Below are positions 1 through 9,411 of a stretch of 64,000 nt of DNA, one piece after another; position 1 is the stretch's first letter; each line of letters starts with the position of its first letter. The notes under the pieces were generated by a model. It saw only the letters and a list, made by a program, of their open reading frames with translations, did not search any database and had not been told where the DNA came from. The position numbers were made by a program, and so were the translations under genes. Source of the stretch: MWCO01 sp964488865 (GTDB lineage: Bacteria > Myxococcota_A > Polyangia > Polyangiales > Polyangiaceae); NCBI GenBank assembly GCA_964488865.1, contig CAZAWR010000038.1:1-64000 (forward strand). The letters run 5' to 3'.

Positions 1-534
1 TGGACCGCGGACCAGACTCATCACTTCGTAGCGTCCTGGAGTGCGGACGAAGGGGGCAACGCCTCGCTCACGTTGAGCATCGACGGGCAGAGCTGGAATG
101 CTGCCGGGACGTGGCCGTTCAACCCCCAGAGCCAGATCTTCACGCTTGCGAATCGCTGCACGCACTATCCAGGGCAGCACGCGGCTGCGCGCTTCTCGAA
201 CTTCCGACTATGGGCCTATGGGGGATGCGAGTCGCCAACGGCTCAGGACGGTGGGGCCGAAGCCGGGCCGGACTCTGCGGCAGCCGCGGACGGCGAGGCG
301 CCCGAGGCCGGTGATGAGGGAGGAGAATGGCCGTCGACCGGAGGCTCCGGAGGGGCTGCCGGGACAGGCGGGGGTGACGCGGACGGCGGATTCGCCGACG
401 CGGGTTGGGGAAGCGCAGGCGCGGACGCCGGCGGATGCGGATGCCGAACGACGCCGAGTGGCGTTCCAGCCCAGCCAGCGGTCGAGTTGCTCCTGGCCCT
501 TGGCCTTGTGACACGGCGGCGGAAAAAGAGGTAG
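1..534 (+). CDS. C-terminal part of a secreted LamG/lectin-like protein with MYXO-CTERM-like tail (5' end outside window)
   Basis: The frame is open from base 1, so the start lies upstream of the window. The first ~75 visible residues look like the last strands of a concanavalin/LamG-type beta-sandwich (SIDGQSWN, ARFSNFRLWAYGGCE). A long Ala/Gly/Asp-rich linker follows. The end has a Gly-Cys-Gly-Cys-Arg motif, a hydrophobic stretch (VELLLALGLV) and a basic tail RRRKKR, which is the layout of MYXO-CTERM sorting signals found on myxobacterial surface proteins. The protein is therefore probably exported, anchored and processed at the cell surface. The sandwich fold is inferred from a short visible piece and is less certain than the sorting tail. 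Confidence 0.7.
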   Translation, partial: WTADQTHHFVASWSADEGGNASLTLSIDGQSWNAAGTWPFNPQSQIFTLANRCTHYPGQHAAARFSNFRLWAYGGCESPTAQDGGAEAGPDSAAAADGEAPEAGDEGGEWPSTGGSGGAAGTGGGDADGGFADAGWGSAGADAGGCGCRTTPSGVPAQPAVELLLALGLVTRRRKKR

Positions 535-813
535 TTCGCCCGGTCCTACGCTGTCCGACCGCTTGCCGCAGAGTCAGGAACTGGCGCAGCGCGCCGAGCT
601 TCGGCGACGATCATGGCGACGCGACAGGCTATTCCGTGGTGCTGGGGGCATACTCGCGCGAGGAGATGGAGACCCTGTTGGATCGGAGCAAGATCTTCGA
701 GGAGCATGGGCTGGGGACACCGAGACGGCCGAATTGTCGGACGATGTTCCTCGGGCTGCCCGGAGGTCCACTTTCAGACCGGGCCCTGCGACGGAGAACA
801 CCCTCAGTGAAGT
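535..813. other. Intergenic gap with a possible short decayed reading frame
   Basis: No convincing gene. On the plus strand at about 610-710 one frame reads GYSVVLGAYSREEMETLLDR and continues KIFEEHGLG, a protein-like stretch resembling small antitoxin-type proteins. It has no plausible start or ribosome site and then becomes low-quality sequence, so it may be a relic. No clear promoter or terminator was recognised. Confidence 0.3.
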
Positions 814-3800
814 ATGTGGGATAACCCGGTCACCATGAGTCCTCAGCGACCCCGTATCGACGCGGCCCTCGCCGGTTTGCCGTTTCCGCGGCAGACGCAG
901 ATCATCGCCGCCGCCGTGGAACGTGGAGATGACCTCGCGAGCCTCTTCGAGGACCTGGCGTCGCTTCCGGACTTCGAGCCTCTGGCCGTCGCGCTGCGTC
1001 TCGTCGGTCATCAGGGCGGACTCCAGGAACCATCTCTGATCTCCGCGCTTCGTCGCCTGCTCACCGCACTGCCCGACCATGGCGTGCGGCGCGTTCTATC
1101 GAGTCTCGATCCGAACGCACTCGGAGAAGCCCAGACACGCGCGATCGTCTCGTGCGTCCTCCAGGCTGCGACTTCGCTTCCCATCGACCGCATCGCCGCG
1201 ATCTGCCTGGCCGCTCGCTGGCTGCGAAAGGCGGATCCGGTTGCCGCGGAGAGTGTCCTGCGTGATGCCGAGGCACGCTGCGACGCGTGCGTGGACCCGA
1301 GCGCTGCCGACGACACGGTGCTGGTGCACGTGCGTGGACGAAAGCTCGCGTCCCTCGCTCGGGATCCCGCTTGGCGGGCGCGGGTCGAAGCGTTTGCCAC
1401 CACCGTGATCGATGTGCTCAGCGCGCAGCCCAAGTCCCTCTCGCAGGCGAACGCAGAAGAGTTGTTGTCGCGCCGGGTGTACGCGGAGCCGGGTCACTTC
1501 CTGTTCGAGCTGCTCCAGAATGCTGAGGACGCGGGAGCGGCAAGCTGGGAGGTCGACCTGCGCCCCGACGAGGTATTGGTCTGGCACGACGGGGACCCGT
1601 TTGACGCACGCGATGTCGTGGGCGTGCTGTCCATCGGCCAAACGACCAAGCGCGCGGACCAGATTGGCCTGTTCGGGGTCGGCTTCAAGGCGGTCTACGA
1701 AGTGTCGGAGCGCCCGCAGTTCGCATCAGGACCTTTCCGCTTCGAGATCGCGGACGTGTCCATCCCACGCAGGCTCGATGCGGCACTGCATGGCGAACGG
1801 GACGGCGGCACGCTGCTCGTGCTCCCACTTCGCGATCCAAGCGATTCGACCCGCAACGCGGACGCTCTGTTCGCCCATGGAGTGAAGGTTCCTCCGGAGA
1901 CGCTGCTGACACTGCGAAGCCTTCGACGGTGGTGCTTCACGCGTGGCGATCGGAAACACACCGTGCGCAAGGAGGCTCGGACCGCCGACGGCGAAGTGTC
2001 GTTGGTTCACGACGAGTCTGGCCGAGCGCGGACCTTTGCAACGGAGTCCAGCGACATCGTTTGGAACGGTGCCAAGGTGCCGCTGATGGTCGCGGTGGCC
2101 ATCGACGCTGGCGGTTCTCCGCTTCCCATGCTGGATGGGCCCACCGTGTTCAGCCACCTTCCCACGGGTGAACGTTCGGGGTTGCGTTTCCTGGTTCACG
2201 CAGGCTTCGACGTCCCACTCGATCGGGAGCGGCTCGACCTGCGATCGGAGAAGAACCTGGTCGCCCTCGAGCACGCCGGAAGGCTGCTGCTTCGCTTGGT
2301 CAGGCACGTCGTGGCGCGCGCGGAGGCGTCGACAGAACGATCTCATATGCTTGGCGATCTGCTCCGTGTGCTCCCCTTGCGATCGGAGCTCGGTCACCCG
2401 GCGTACGCGCTCCTGCTTGACGCGTTCCTGAAAGATGCGGCGGGCGAGCCCATGCTGTGCGGCGCCGGAGGTGAGCTGCTCGAGCCACGGCGAGCCGCTG
2501 TTCTGCCGGAAGCGTCGTTGTCCGCACCACTCGCAGGAATCGAGCTCGACACCGTGGGACGTCGTGCGCTCGCGCCCCTCGAGTTTCGAAGTGAAAACGT
2601 AGCGGTCGAGCTCGGCGCGGTGCGGCATGGCTACGACGATGTAGTGAATTGGCTCTCGCGTGCCGCTGGAGGCGTGCGCGAGGGCAGCATCCCCGAGGAT
2701 CCGCGACTGAGCCTCGCGCTTCCGGCCGTGCTTGATGCGATCGGTCGATCGGGCGTGTCGGTGGATCCTTTGCGGGGTGTCCCGTGCTTGCCCGACGCGC
2801 AGGGACGCTTCCGCCTGCCACGGAGCCTCGCGCGAGCGCACGGTGTGGTGCGCACGGCGTACGGGGATGCACGTCCGATTCTGGCGGCGCGGCTCCACGA
2901 AGAGGCGACCGAGGGGCTGAAGCGTGTGCTTGACCTTCTGCGGATACCGACGCTCGAGCCGCAAGACTTGGCGCAGGATCTTCAAGACGACGCGATGGCG
3001 GCGCGCGTTCTTGACCCGGATAGGGACGAGCTGGTGCTTGCAGCGCTCGAAGCCGTCCCGCGTGGTTTGCTGGCGCCGCTCGCTGTGAGAGCCCGCTTTC
3101 GCGACGAGGAGGGCGTCCGGCGTCCCTTGCAGTCGGACGATGAGCGATCGATTGCGTGGCTGGCTCCCGACAACGGGTTCGGTGAGCTCATTCGCTCGGT
3201 GCGAACGCGCACGTGCCGGCTGATCGCACCATCCATCCAGGCACGGTTCCGATCGCTTCTCGAGCGGCTGGGCGCGCGGGTGTTCGGTTTGCCGCAGCTG
3301 CTCGAAGCCATCGGGCGTGGTGCGTTGTGGCTGTCGGCGCAGCAGCTGGGCGCCCTGCATCGTTGGTTGGAAGACGGTCGAGCGGGGCTGTCCGCGCGCA
3401 TCGTTCGGGCGATCGCGTACGCGCCGCTCTTTCCCGATCAAGTGGGTCGCCTCCGACCGCTGCTTGGCGAGGAACGGGCGTGGCTCGCAGACGATGCGGA
3501 CGTGGTGGGCTTGTCCGATGTGGGCCCGTGGGTTGCCGAGCCGATGGCGTCCTCGGAGCTGGTGCGGGCCCTGCCGGTCGAGCGCGTGGGACCTGATGCC
3601 GTCGTGCACGCTCTTCTCGGCGATCCCGGCGGTCCGTCGGGACTCGGCGATGCGGCCATCCTGAAGCGAGCGTATGCGTATCTTGCTCGGCACGGCGGTC
3701 GCGTCCTGCCCGACCTGGCGGAGCGTCTGATCGAAGCGCCCCTTTGGCAGGACGCAAAGGGAGAAACCCACCCACTGAAGCAGCTGCGCGCAGCACCCCG

Positions 3801-6800
3801 CGACGAAGTCTTGCTCGCGCTCTACCAGCAGTGGGATCGCTTCCCGCTGATCGATGAGGACGGTCCGGGAAGCGCGGGCGCCGCGGTTCGAGGCCTGCGA
3901 CTCGATCGACACCTTGTCGAGCCGGACGGCGCGCACCTTGTCGCTGACCTGCTCGAGGCTCCTCCGCTGGCACCATCGGAGCAGCGACCGCCCGCGCTGA
4001 TCGCGGCGCTACGTGCGCTGCCGTCGCAGGTATCGAGGCGTACGTTGGAGCCGCTTCGACACGCACCGATCTTTCACGCGAGCAACGGAGAGTGGCTGCC
4101 CTTGGCGACTTGGTCGGATCCGGAGGATCGAGCCTGCCGTCGTGCGGTCGGCTCGCTCCGCGAAGTTCTGGCGCGTGGCCTGCGACCGCTTCTGTCCCTC
4201 GACGACGAACAACAGCTCGCCGACCTTCTGGACGCACTCGGTGTGCCTGTCGCCTCCTTGGCGGATCTTGCCGAAGCTCTTGTGACCGACATCGGCTTGC
4301 AGCAGCCGGTTGCGCTCGATGCCGCGCGACGGTTGTTGGCATCCAATGCATCGGTGACCGCCGTGGCATTTCCGCTATGGGGGCCGGGCGTTGCCCATCC
4401 TGACCTCGCGGCCCTGCCGATCTGGCCTACCGTCGATGGTCGAAGGTTGCCAGCACGCGATGTCGTACGCAGCAAAGACGTCGAAAGGGTGCTTGGTGAG
4501 CTTGCGGCGATGGTTGGCGAGCCAAGCTCGGGTGTCGCCGTGCTGGACGAGTCTGCGCGCGACGACGCCGATCGGTTGCATGGAATCGTGTTCTTTCGCG
4601 AGCCGGGGGCGCTCCTCGTTTCCACCGTTCGTGATCGAGCGAGAGAGGGAGAAGTGCTCGACGCGCAGCATCCGCTCCTGAACACGACAACGAAGGTGGC
4701 GCGCGTGCTCGAGATCGTTGTTCGCTTTGAAGGAGAGCCGCGTGTGGCGCTCGAGCTGCCGCTTGTGGTCGATGCGGGCGGACGGCTGGTGCGGGGGGAA
4801 CGATATCTCGCGCTTCCGGAGGAGGTTGCGCTTGCGGAGGGTCTGCCGATCCACGCGAAGCTCGCGCACCCCGACTGGGCGCGCCAGGTCGCGACCATCG
4901 CTCCCGCGCTTTGTCCGATCCTGCCTGTGCGTCGCTTGGCCGTCGCGCTCGCGGAGCGTTGTCGTGAAGCGATTGCGGTGGAAGACCATCCCTTGCTCCG
5001 CGACCCAGCCCGGCGGCGTGCGCTGTACGCGTGGCTCGTTCTTCGCGGCGAAGCGATCGCGCACGATCTGGAGGCTGTGAACACTCTGGCGCGGGCGTGC
5101 ATCGTGCCCGACGCGGCGGGAATACTCCGGCCTCCGCGTGATCTGCTCATCGACGCAGCACCTGCCGAGCTCGAGCTAGGCGGAGGGGTCGCGGACGAGG
5201 TCCCGGACACCTTGCGGGAGTGGCTCCGCGCCGCGTTTCGGTTGGACGAAGAACGTCTTCGCACCTTGGTGCAGCGCGTGCTCGACGCGCACGGCGAGGC
5301 GGTGAGCGACCGTGACTTGAGGCGCTCGAGCCAGCTGGTTGGATATCTCGCGCGCACGCTGATGCGGCACTCACGAGGCGAGGATTCTGTGCTGGCAGCG
5401 GTGACGCAGAAGTGGAACGTGCGCAAGCGCTTGCGGGTTGCCGCGAGGGAAGCGGACTTCGAGCGACCGCGGCGCATGGTGATGCCGGAGCAAGCGACCT
5501 GGGAGCTTGTGGCGTTGTTCGACGCTGATCCTCCGCGACGGCCGCACGAGGCGTACGACGGGGCTGAAGTGGCAGCGTTGCTTCGGGCGCTGGGCGCGCA
5601 GAGCGATCTCGCGGAGGCGCGGGTGGCGCAGCTGTTGGCGGGCGACCGCCTCGTACCGGGCCGCGATGCGCGCGTTGCGTTGGCCCGCTACATCGCCTTG
5701 CGCGCCTACGGTTTGCCGTCTCTTCGCAACACCTGGCACCTGGACCGCGACGCCTGGATGCCGGACGCCACAGGCGCGCTGCGCGTTCCGTCGGACCTCT
5801 TCTGGCCGGACGCTGCCGTGCGTGCGGCGATCGGAGATCGCGGTGATTCCTATCCGGATCAGGCCGTCGTGCGGACGCTGCCCGAGCCGGTCGCACGGTG
5901 GCTGCGATTCAAGCAATCGTCCGACGTGTCGCTGAAGGATATCGCGCGGCGATGGCAGGGCGATGAGCCGATTCCTCCGTCCATTCTCGAGTGGCTCGAG
6001 GACGCGCTGTGCGCCAAGCGCGTGGCGGCGGAAGACGTTCGGGGACTGCTTCGAGACAGGGCCCTTCTGATCGATCAAGATGGCATCCGGCGCGATGCTT
6101 CTCACCTGGTGCTCAACGACACCGGTGAGCTCGGTGGGCACGGCTGGGGCGAGTGGACCACGGGTCGGAGGATGCCGCGACTCGCCACGGCGCTCGGCAT
6201 CCCCGAGGTGCCGGGGCCACGAGAGCACCGGCAATTTCTTGAAGACCTCGCCGAGCAGATCGAGGAGGGCGACGCGGATTCACTGCTCGTCCGAGACCCG
6301 GAATTGCCCGAGGTCGTTCTCGCGAGCTTGCTCGTCCTCGTGGAGGCCGGGAAGAGAGCGCCCAGAATTCCCGTCGTGTACCTGGACCCCGACGCGAGTC
6401 AGCGCCTGGCGGTTCTTCCCGGCGCTTCCGTGCTGCTCCCGGATCGACCGGAGCTCGCCCAGGCCGTTGCGGAGCAACGCATTCCGCTGCACGTCGCGGT
6501 GATGCCGGATCAAGCGACCGACCGAATGAGCGAATGGCTGCTCGCCCTCGGCGCGGTCCCGTTGTCCTCAGTCTGGCATCCGAAAGCAGCGCTCGCGAGC
6601 GATGTCCTCACCAGCGAGTACAGCGAGGAAGTCCACGCCCTCGAGGTGACGCTCGAGGCGCTTTGGCGGGTGCTTCCGCGCGCGTTCGATCGAGACAAGG
6701 TCCCCTCACAGCCCGGGCTCGTGCGGGTGGTCCGTCGCGTGATGGTCACGGGCATGCTCGGTCCGCAGGAAGCCCAGATTGAGCAGGAGGGAGGATTCGA

Positions 6801-8451
6801 ACGGTACGAAGGCGGTGTGGGTCGAGGCGCTCTGCTTCTGACCCCGGATTCACTGCGGGACCCGACGGTGATCGCACGCGTATTGTGGTGCGAAGCTCTG
6901 CGAGGATCTCCGCGTGACCGGGCGGAAGTCGACCTGCTTGAAGGGCTCCTGCGGGCGCGTACGGAAGCAGCGATGCACGTTGAGCTCGATGGCCGGGGGA
7001 TCCCCAAGCAGCAGCCGCGGGTTGGCGCTCGCGCGGTGGGAGCCGTCGGTCGAGAGCCGGCTCCCGACGCGGAATCCAAGGGAGGATGGTTACGACGACT
7101 GCAGGCGTGGTTCGGCGGCGGTGACGGCGGCGGTGATGAGCCAAGCGAGCAGGGAAAGGAAGAGCCGGGTCGCAAGCCACGTTCGGCCTCGAAGGCTGGC
7201 GCCAAGTCCGCCTCGAAGTCGTCCGAGGTGACCCATGCTTCCTGGTTCCAGGCGCAAGATGCCATCCGCCCCCAGCTCGACGACTTGCGGGGGTGGCTCG
7301 AAGCCCGCGACGAACGCCCGCGATTCGGGTTCGCCTTCTCGCCTCCCAGGCTTCGATTGCCGTGGACTTATGCTCCGAAGCTCATCGCCGATCAGTTCGA
7401 GTCGGGCACGCAGCGATGGGCCAGCAAGGCGGCCGAACCCGATTGGTCGAAGCCCGCAGCCACGGGAAGCGAGCTGGTCAGGATGCGCGGTCGGATCCCA
7501 GCCGGTGAAGTCGTGCTTCCCGTTCCGATGTACGCGCGCGTGGTGAGCGTCGACGGAGCCACCGGCGCTAGACTCGTGCTTACCGCCAGCGGTCAATCGA
7601 TGCTCGTCGCGCCGGAGGCGGCGGAGATCACATTCCAGGTGGTGCTCGATCGTCCGCCCGCGTTCGATGAAGCGCGAGAGCCCGCGAGTGTGCCTCGCGC
7701 GTTGATGACCACGGCGGTCCCCGACGACGATCTGCCTCCCGACGTGGTCGGATTCGCGGCGGAGCTGGCGGCATCGGACATGAGCCTGTTCGAACGCGCG
7801 TTGGAAGTGCGTGAGTTCATTCGCACGCACTACCGCTACGACCCGTCGTACATGGGTGATCCCGCGCTCGCGAGCTGGCTTCGACGAGTTACCGACGGGC
7901 GCGCGAATGTGCACATCGCGGCGCTGCATGCGGGCCGGGATGCGACGCATCTTGGTCGCGGCGTTTGCTACGAGCTGAACACGCTGGCGTGCGAGTTGCT
8001 TCGCAGGGCGGGCGTACCCGCGGCGGTCGCGACCGGGTGGACCCTCGACCGCGGATCGTTGACCGAGCCTGATCACCTGTGGGCACTCGCGCTGTTGCCG
8101 ACGCCCATCGGCTGGCGTTGGTTCCCTGTGGACGCGTCGACCACGCGCGACGGGCGGCCCTTGCACGGGCGATCGGAGAAGGCGCGAGGACCGTGGCGGG
8201 TGCCGCCCTCGGGTCGACAACCATCCCGCTCGGATGCTGCCTGGATGAGGCGCGAGCAGGAAAGCTTCAAGCGAGCGCGCAAGCCAAAGCGTCGAGCGCC
8301 CGTGGCGGAGTTGGTGCGAGCGGTTCGCCACGCGGAGCGGGTCGGCAGGCTCGAGCTCGATGGGATCGACGTTCAGGAACGGTGCCGGCAGTTGCTCTCG
8401 GACCCTGAGCTCGCGGCAGCGCTGGTCGCGCTTCTCAAGAAGGGTGGCTAA
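814..8451 (+). CDS. Giant sacsin-type GHKL ATPase fused to a C-terminal transglutaminase-like domain
   Basis: 2,545 residues. The N-terminal ~200 residues are helical and unrecognised. Residues ~215-400 form a Bergerat-fold ATPase of the sacsin/NO VEIN type: N-box FELLQNAEDA (E232, N236), HDGDPF with D259-G260, SIGQTTK (274-280) and GLFGVGFK (285-292). About 1,700 residues follow with a repeated loop motif (hydrophobic, D, xx, G, x, hydrophobic, R/L, P). Residues ~2100-2140 are a Gly/Lys/Ser-rich linker. A transglutaminase-like domain follows with an apparent triad C2385 (GRGVCYELN), H2421 (EPDHLWALA) and D2440 (FPVDAST). No signal peptide, so probably cytoplasmic. It could be an ATP-driven chaperone-like machine that processes or crosslinks a bound protein; this is inference. 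ATG at 814 or 835 could be the start, and neither has a strong ribosome site. It stands alone, with no obvious operon partner. Confidence 0.8.
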   Translation: MWDNPVTMSPQRPRIDAALAGLPFPRQTQIIAAAVERGDDLASLFEDLASLPDFEPLAVALRLVGHQGGLQEPSLISALRRLLTALPDHGVRRVLSSLDPNALGEAQTRAIVSCVLQAATSLPIDRIAAICLAARWLRKADPVAAESVLRDAEARCDACVDPSAADDTVLVHVRGRKLASLARDPAWRARVEAFATTVIDVLSAQPKSLSQANAEELLSRRVYAEPGHFLFELLQNAEDAGAASWEVDLRPDEVLVWHDGDPFDARDVVGVLSIGQTTKRADQIGLFGVGFKAVYEVSERPQFASGPFRFEIADVSIPRRLDAALHGERDGGTLLVLPLRDPSDSTRNADALFAHGVKVPPETLLTLRSLRRWCFTRGDRKHTVRKEARTADGEVSLVHDESGRARTFATESSDIVWNGAKVPLMVAVAIDAGGSPLPMLDGPTVFSHLPTGERSGLRFLVHAGFDVPLDRERLDLRSEKNLVALEHAGRLLLRLVRHVVARAEASTERSHMLGDLLRVLPLRSELGHPAYALLLDAFLKDAAGEPMLCGAGGELLEPRRAAVLPEASLSAPLAGIELDTVGRRALAPLEFRSENVAVELGAVRHGYDDVVNWLSRAAGGVREGSIPEDPRLSLALPAVLDAIGRSGVSVDPLRGVPCLPDAQGRFRLPRSLARAHGVVRTAYGDARPILAARLHEEATEGLKRVLDLLRIPTLEPQDLAQDLQDDAMAARVLDPDRDELVLAALEAVPRGLLAPLAVRARFRDEEGVRRPLQSDDERSIAWLAPDNGFGELIRSVRTRTCRLIAPSIQARFRSLLERLGARVFGLPQLLEAIGRGALWLSAQQLGALHRWLEDGRAGLSARIVRAIAYAPLFPDQVGRLRPLLGEERAWLADDADVVGLSDVGPWVAEPMASSELVRALPVERVGPDAVVHALLGDPGGPSGLGDAAILKRAYAYLARHGGRVLPDLAERLIEAPLWQDAKGETHPLKQLRAAPRDEVLLALYQQWDRFPLIDEDGPGSAGAAVRGLRLDRHLVEPDGAHLVADLLEAPPLAPSEQRPPALIAALRALPSQVSRRTLEPLRHAPIFHASNGEWLPLATWSDPEDRACRRAVGSLREVLARGLRPLLSLDDEQQLADLLDALGVPVASLADLAEALVTDIGLQQPVALDAARRLLASNASVTAVAFPLWGPGVAHPDLAALPIWPTVDGRRLPARDVVRSKDVERVLGELAAMVGEPSSGVAVLDESARDDADRLHGIVFFREPGALLVSTVRDRAREGEVLDAQHPLLNTTTKVARVLEIVVRFEGEPRVALELPLVVDAGGRLVRGERYLALPEEVALAEGLPIHAKLAHPDWARQVATIAPALCPILPVRRLAVALAERCREAIAVEDHPLLRDPARRRALYAWLVLRGEAIAHDLEAVNTLARACIVPDAAGILRPPRDLLIDAAPAELELGGGVADEVPDTLREWLRAAFRLDEERLRTLVQRVLDAHGEAVSDRDLRRSSQLVGYLARTLMRHSRGEDSVLAAVTQKWNVRKRLRVAAREADFERPRRMVMPEQATWELVALFDADPPRRPHEAYDGAEVAALLRALGAQSDLAEARVAQLLAGDRLVPGRDARVALARYIALRAYGLPSLRNTWHLDRDAWMPDATGALRVPSDLFWPDAAVRAAIGDRGDSYPDQAVVRTLPEPVARWLRFKQSSDVSLKDIARRWQGDEPIPPSILEWLEDALCAKRVAAEDVRGLLRDRALLIDQDGIRRDASHLVLNDTGELGGHGWGEWTTGRRMPRLATALGIPEVPGPREHRQFLEDLAEQIEEGDADSLLVRDPELPEVVLASLLVLVEAGKRAPRIPVVYLDPDASQRLAVLPGASVLLPDRPELAQAVAEQRIPLHVAVMPDQATDRMSEWLLALGAVPLSSVWHPKAALASDVLTSEYSEEVHALEVTLEALWRVLPRAFDRDKVPSQPGLVRVVRRVMVTGMLGPQEAQIEQEGGFERYEGGVGRGALLLTPDSLRDPTVIARVLWCEALRGSPRDRAEVDLLEGLLRARTEAAMHVELDGRGIPKQQPRVGARAVGAVGREPAPDAESKGGWLRRLQAWFGGGDGGGDEPSEQGKEEPGRKPRSASKAGAKSASKSSEVTHASWFQAQDAIRPQLDDLRGWLEARDERPRFGFAFSPPRLRLPWTYAPKLIADQFESGTQRWASKAAEPDWSKPAATGSELVRMRGRIPAGEVVLPVPMYARVVSVDGATGARLVLTASGQSMLVAPEAAEITFQVVLDRPPAFDEAREPASVPRALMTTAVPDDDLPPDVVGFAAELAASDMSLFERALEVREFIRTHYRYDPSYMGDPALASWLRRVTDGRANVHIAALHAGRDATHLGRGVCYELNTLACELLRRAGVPAAVATGWTLDRGSLTEPDHLWALALLPTPIGWRWFPVDASTTRDGRPLHGRSEKARGPWRVPPSGRQPSRSDAAWMRREQESFKRARKPKRRAPVAELVRAVRHAERVGRLELDGIDVQERCRQLLSDPELAAALVALLKKGG

Positions 8452-8454
8452 GGG

Positions 8455-8730
8455 CCAGCCAAGGGTCTGGTTGATTCGGCTCTCCACGAGCCCGCCGTCG
8501 GAGCCGCCGAGCTGGACGTTGCACCCCAGCTCCACCGCGAGTCCCAGGTGCGGCGTGCACCATACGGGCTGTACCGCCGCCGTAAGAGCAGGGCCAGCGA
8601 CGGTCGATTCGAACGTAAGGGGCTGCACCGATACACCGTAGTTCGGGTGGCTCATGCCCTCGAACACATGGTTGCCAGTGGAGTATCCAGCTCCGCCCAG
8701 CAGGTGCAGCGACGGCCGCTTCGCGCTCTG
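8455..8730 (-). pseudogene. Probable decayed C-terminal fragment of an outer-membrane beta-barrel-like protein
   Basis: Between convincing genes, one minus-strand frame reads like real protein for ~80 residues: HLLGGAGYSTGNHVFEGMSH, then NYGVSVQPLTFEST, PVWCTPHLGLAVELGCNVQL and GGLVESRINQTLGWP. The alternating polar/hydrophobic strands and Gly-rich turns suggest barrel strands. Upstream the frame turns into low-quality sequence and no start can be found. It runs into the end of the ATPase/transglutaminase gene on the other strand. The family is not recognised; the call is based only on strand-like composition. Confidence 0.35.
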
Positions 8731-8921
8731 CGAGGGATGGAAGAGCGCACACAGTTGTTCGCACGCGCAGGTGCGGGGCACCCGGCGCGGCAGCGTGGTG
8801 GCGGTCTGACCCGCGCATTCGCTGGCCCGAACATGAACCGGTGACTTCGATGACGAGGGGTCTGGGGTTCGGCTTGACGACACCGGGCTTCCCGCACAGA
8901 GGTCGTCCACAAGCCACGCCT

Positions 8922-9285
8922 TCAGGGCGTAGCCGATGGCGCTGGGGAGCTTGCGCTTTGGGCAGCCCGCGGGGCCAGAATGAGGCTGAGCAGGTCGGCG
9001 CCGGCCTCGTTGCGCACGACGCGCGGGATGCTCGGCCCGCCGTGGTATGCGACGCGCCGAGTCTGAAAGGTGTCGCCCTAATACCACGTTCGCTCGAGTG
9101 GCGTCGTCGTGGTCTTGGCACGCACCCGCGCTGCGCCGAGCACCTGCGGATCGTACTTGTGGGAGTCGACCGCCATGATCTTCATGCCCGGAGTAACCCC
9201 GCTTCGGCGGGGGAACCGGGCACGACGTCGACGATGAGCCCGACGAGCGCCAGGCCTCCCACGAGTCCTGTGGGCGCGCGAGCCA
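8922..9285 (-). pseudogene. Relic of an M61-family (glycyl aminopeptidase-like) peptidase: C-terminal PDZ region with frameshift and stop
   Basis: Three minus-strand pieces line up with the C-terminus of M61 peptidases. GLIVDVVPGSPAEAGL (~9250-9200) is the carboxylate-binding part of a PDZ domain. After a frameshift, TPGMKIMAVDSHKYDPQVL (~9205-9130) continues the PDZ domain and ends at an internal TAG (9078-9080). Then TRRVAYHGGPSIPRVVRNEA and DLLSLILAPR (~9065-8975) match the family's conserved closing block, in which a Tyr-His-Gly-Gly motif is followed by 'LL..IL.PR'. The reading ends at TGA 8922-8924. The zinc-binding catalytic domain is absent. With a missing 5' half, one frameshift and one stop, this is clearly dead. 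Confidence 0.75.
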
Positions 9286-9411
9286 CTGCGCTCGGCGCAC
9301 GGGAAACAGGGAAACTCCTAGTTGACAACCTCGGATGCGGCTGCGACTGTGAAGGCTCCCACGCGGACGGATTATTCGATGCAAGGCTGCGGGCGGCTTG
9401 GTTGGAGGAAC

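Noticed and set aside
1726..3936. A 736-residue minus-strand open frame
   Set aside because: Antisense to the giant gene; long stop-free antisense frames are expected in GC-rich coding DNA and the translation has no domain features.
8890..9000. A minus-strand piece resembling an IS66 transposase motif (SAIGYALKAW)
   Set aside because: Another minus-strand frame over the same bases continues the M61 closing block and its stop. Flanking parts of IS66 are absent.
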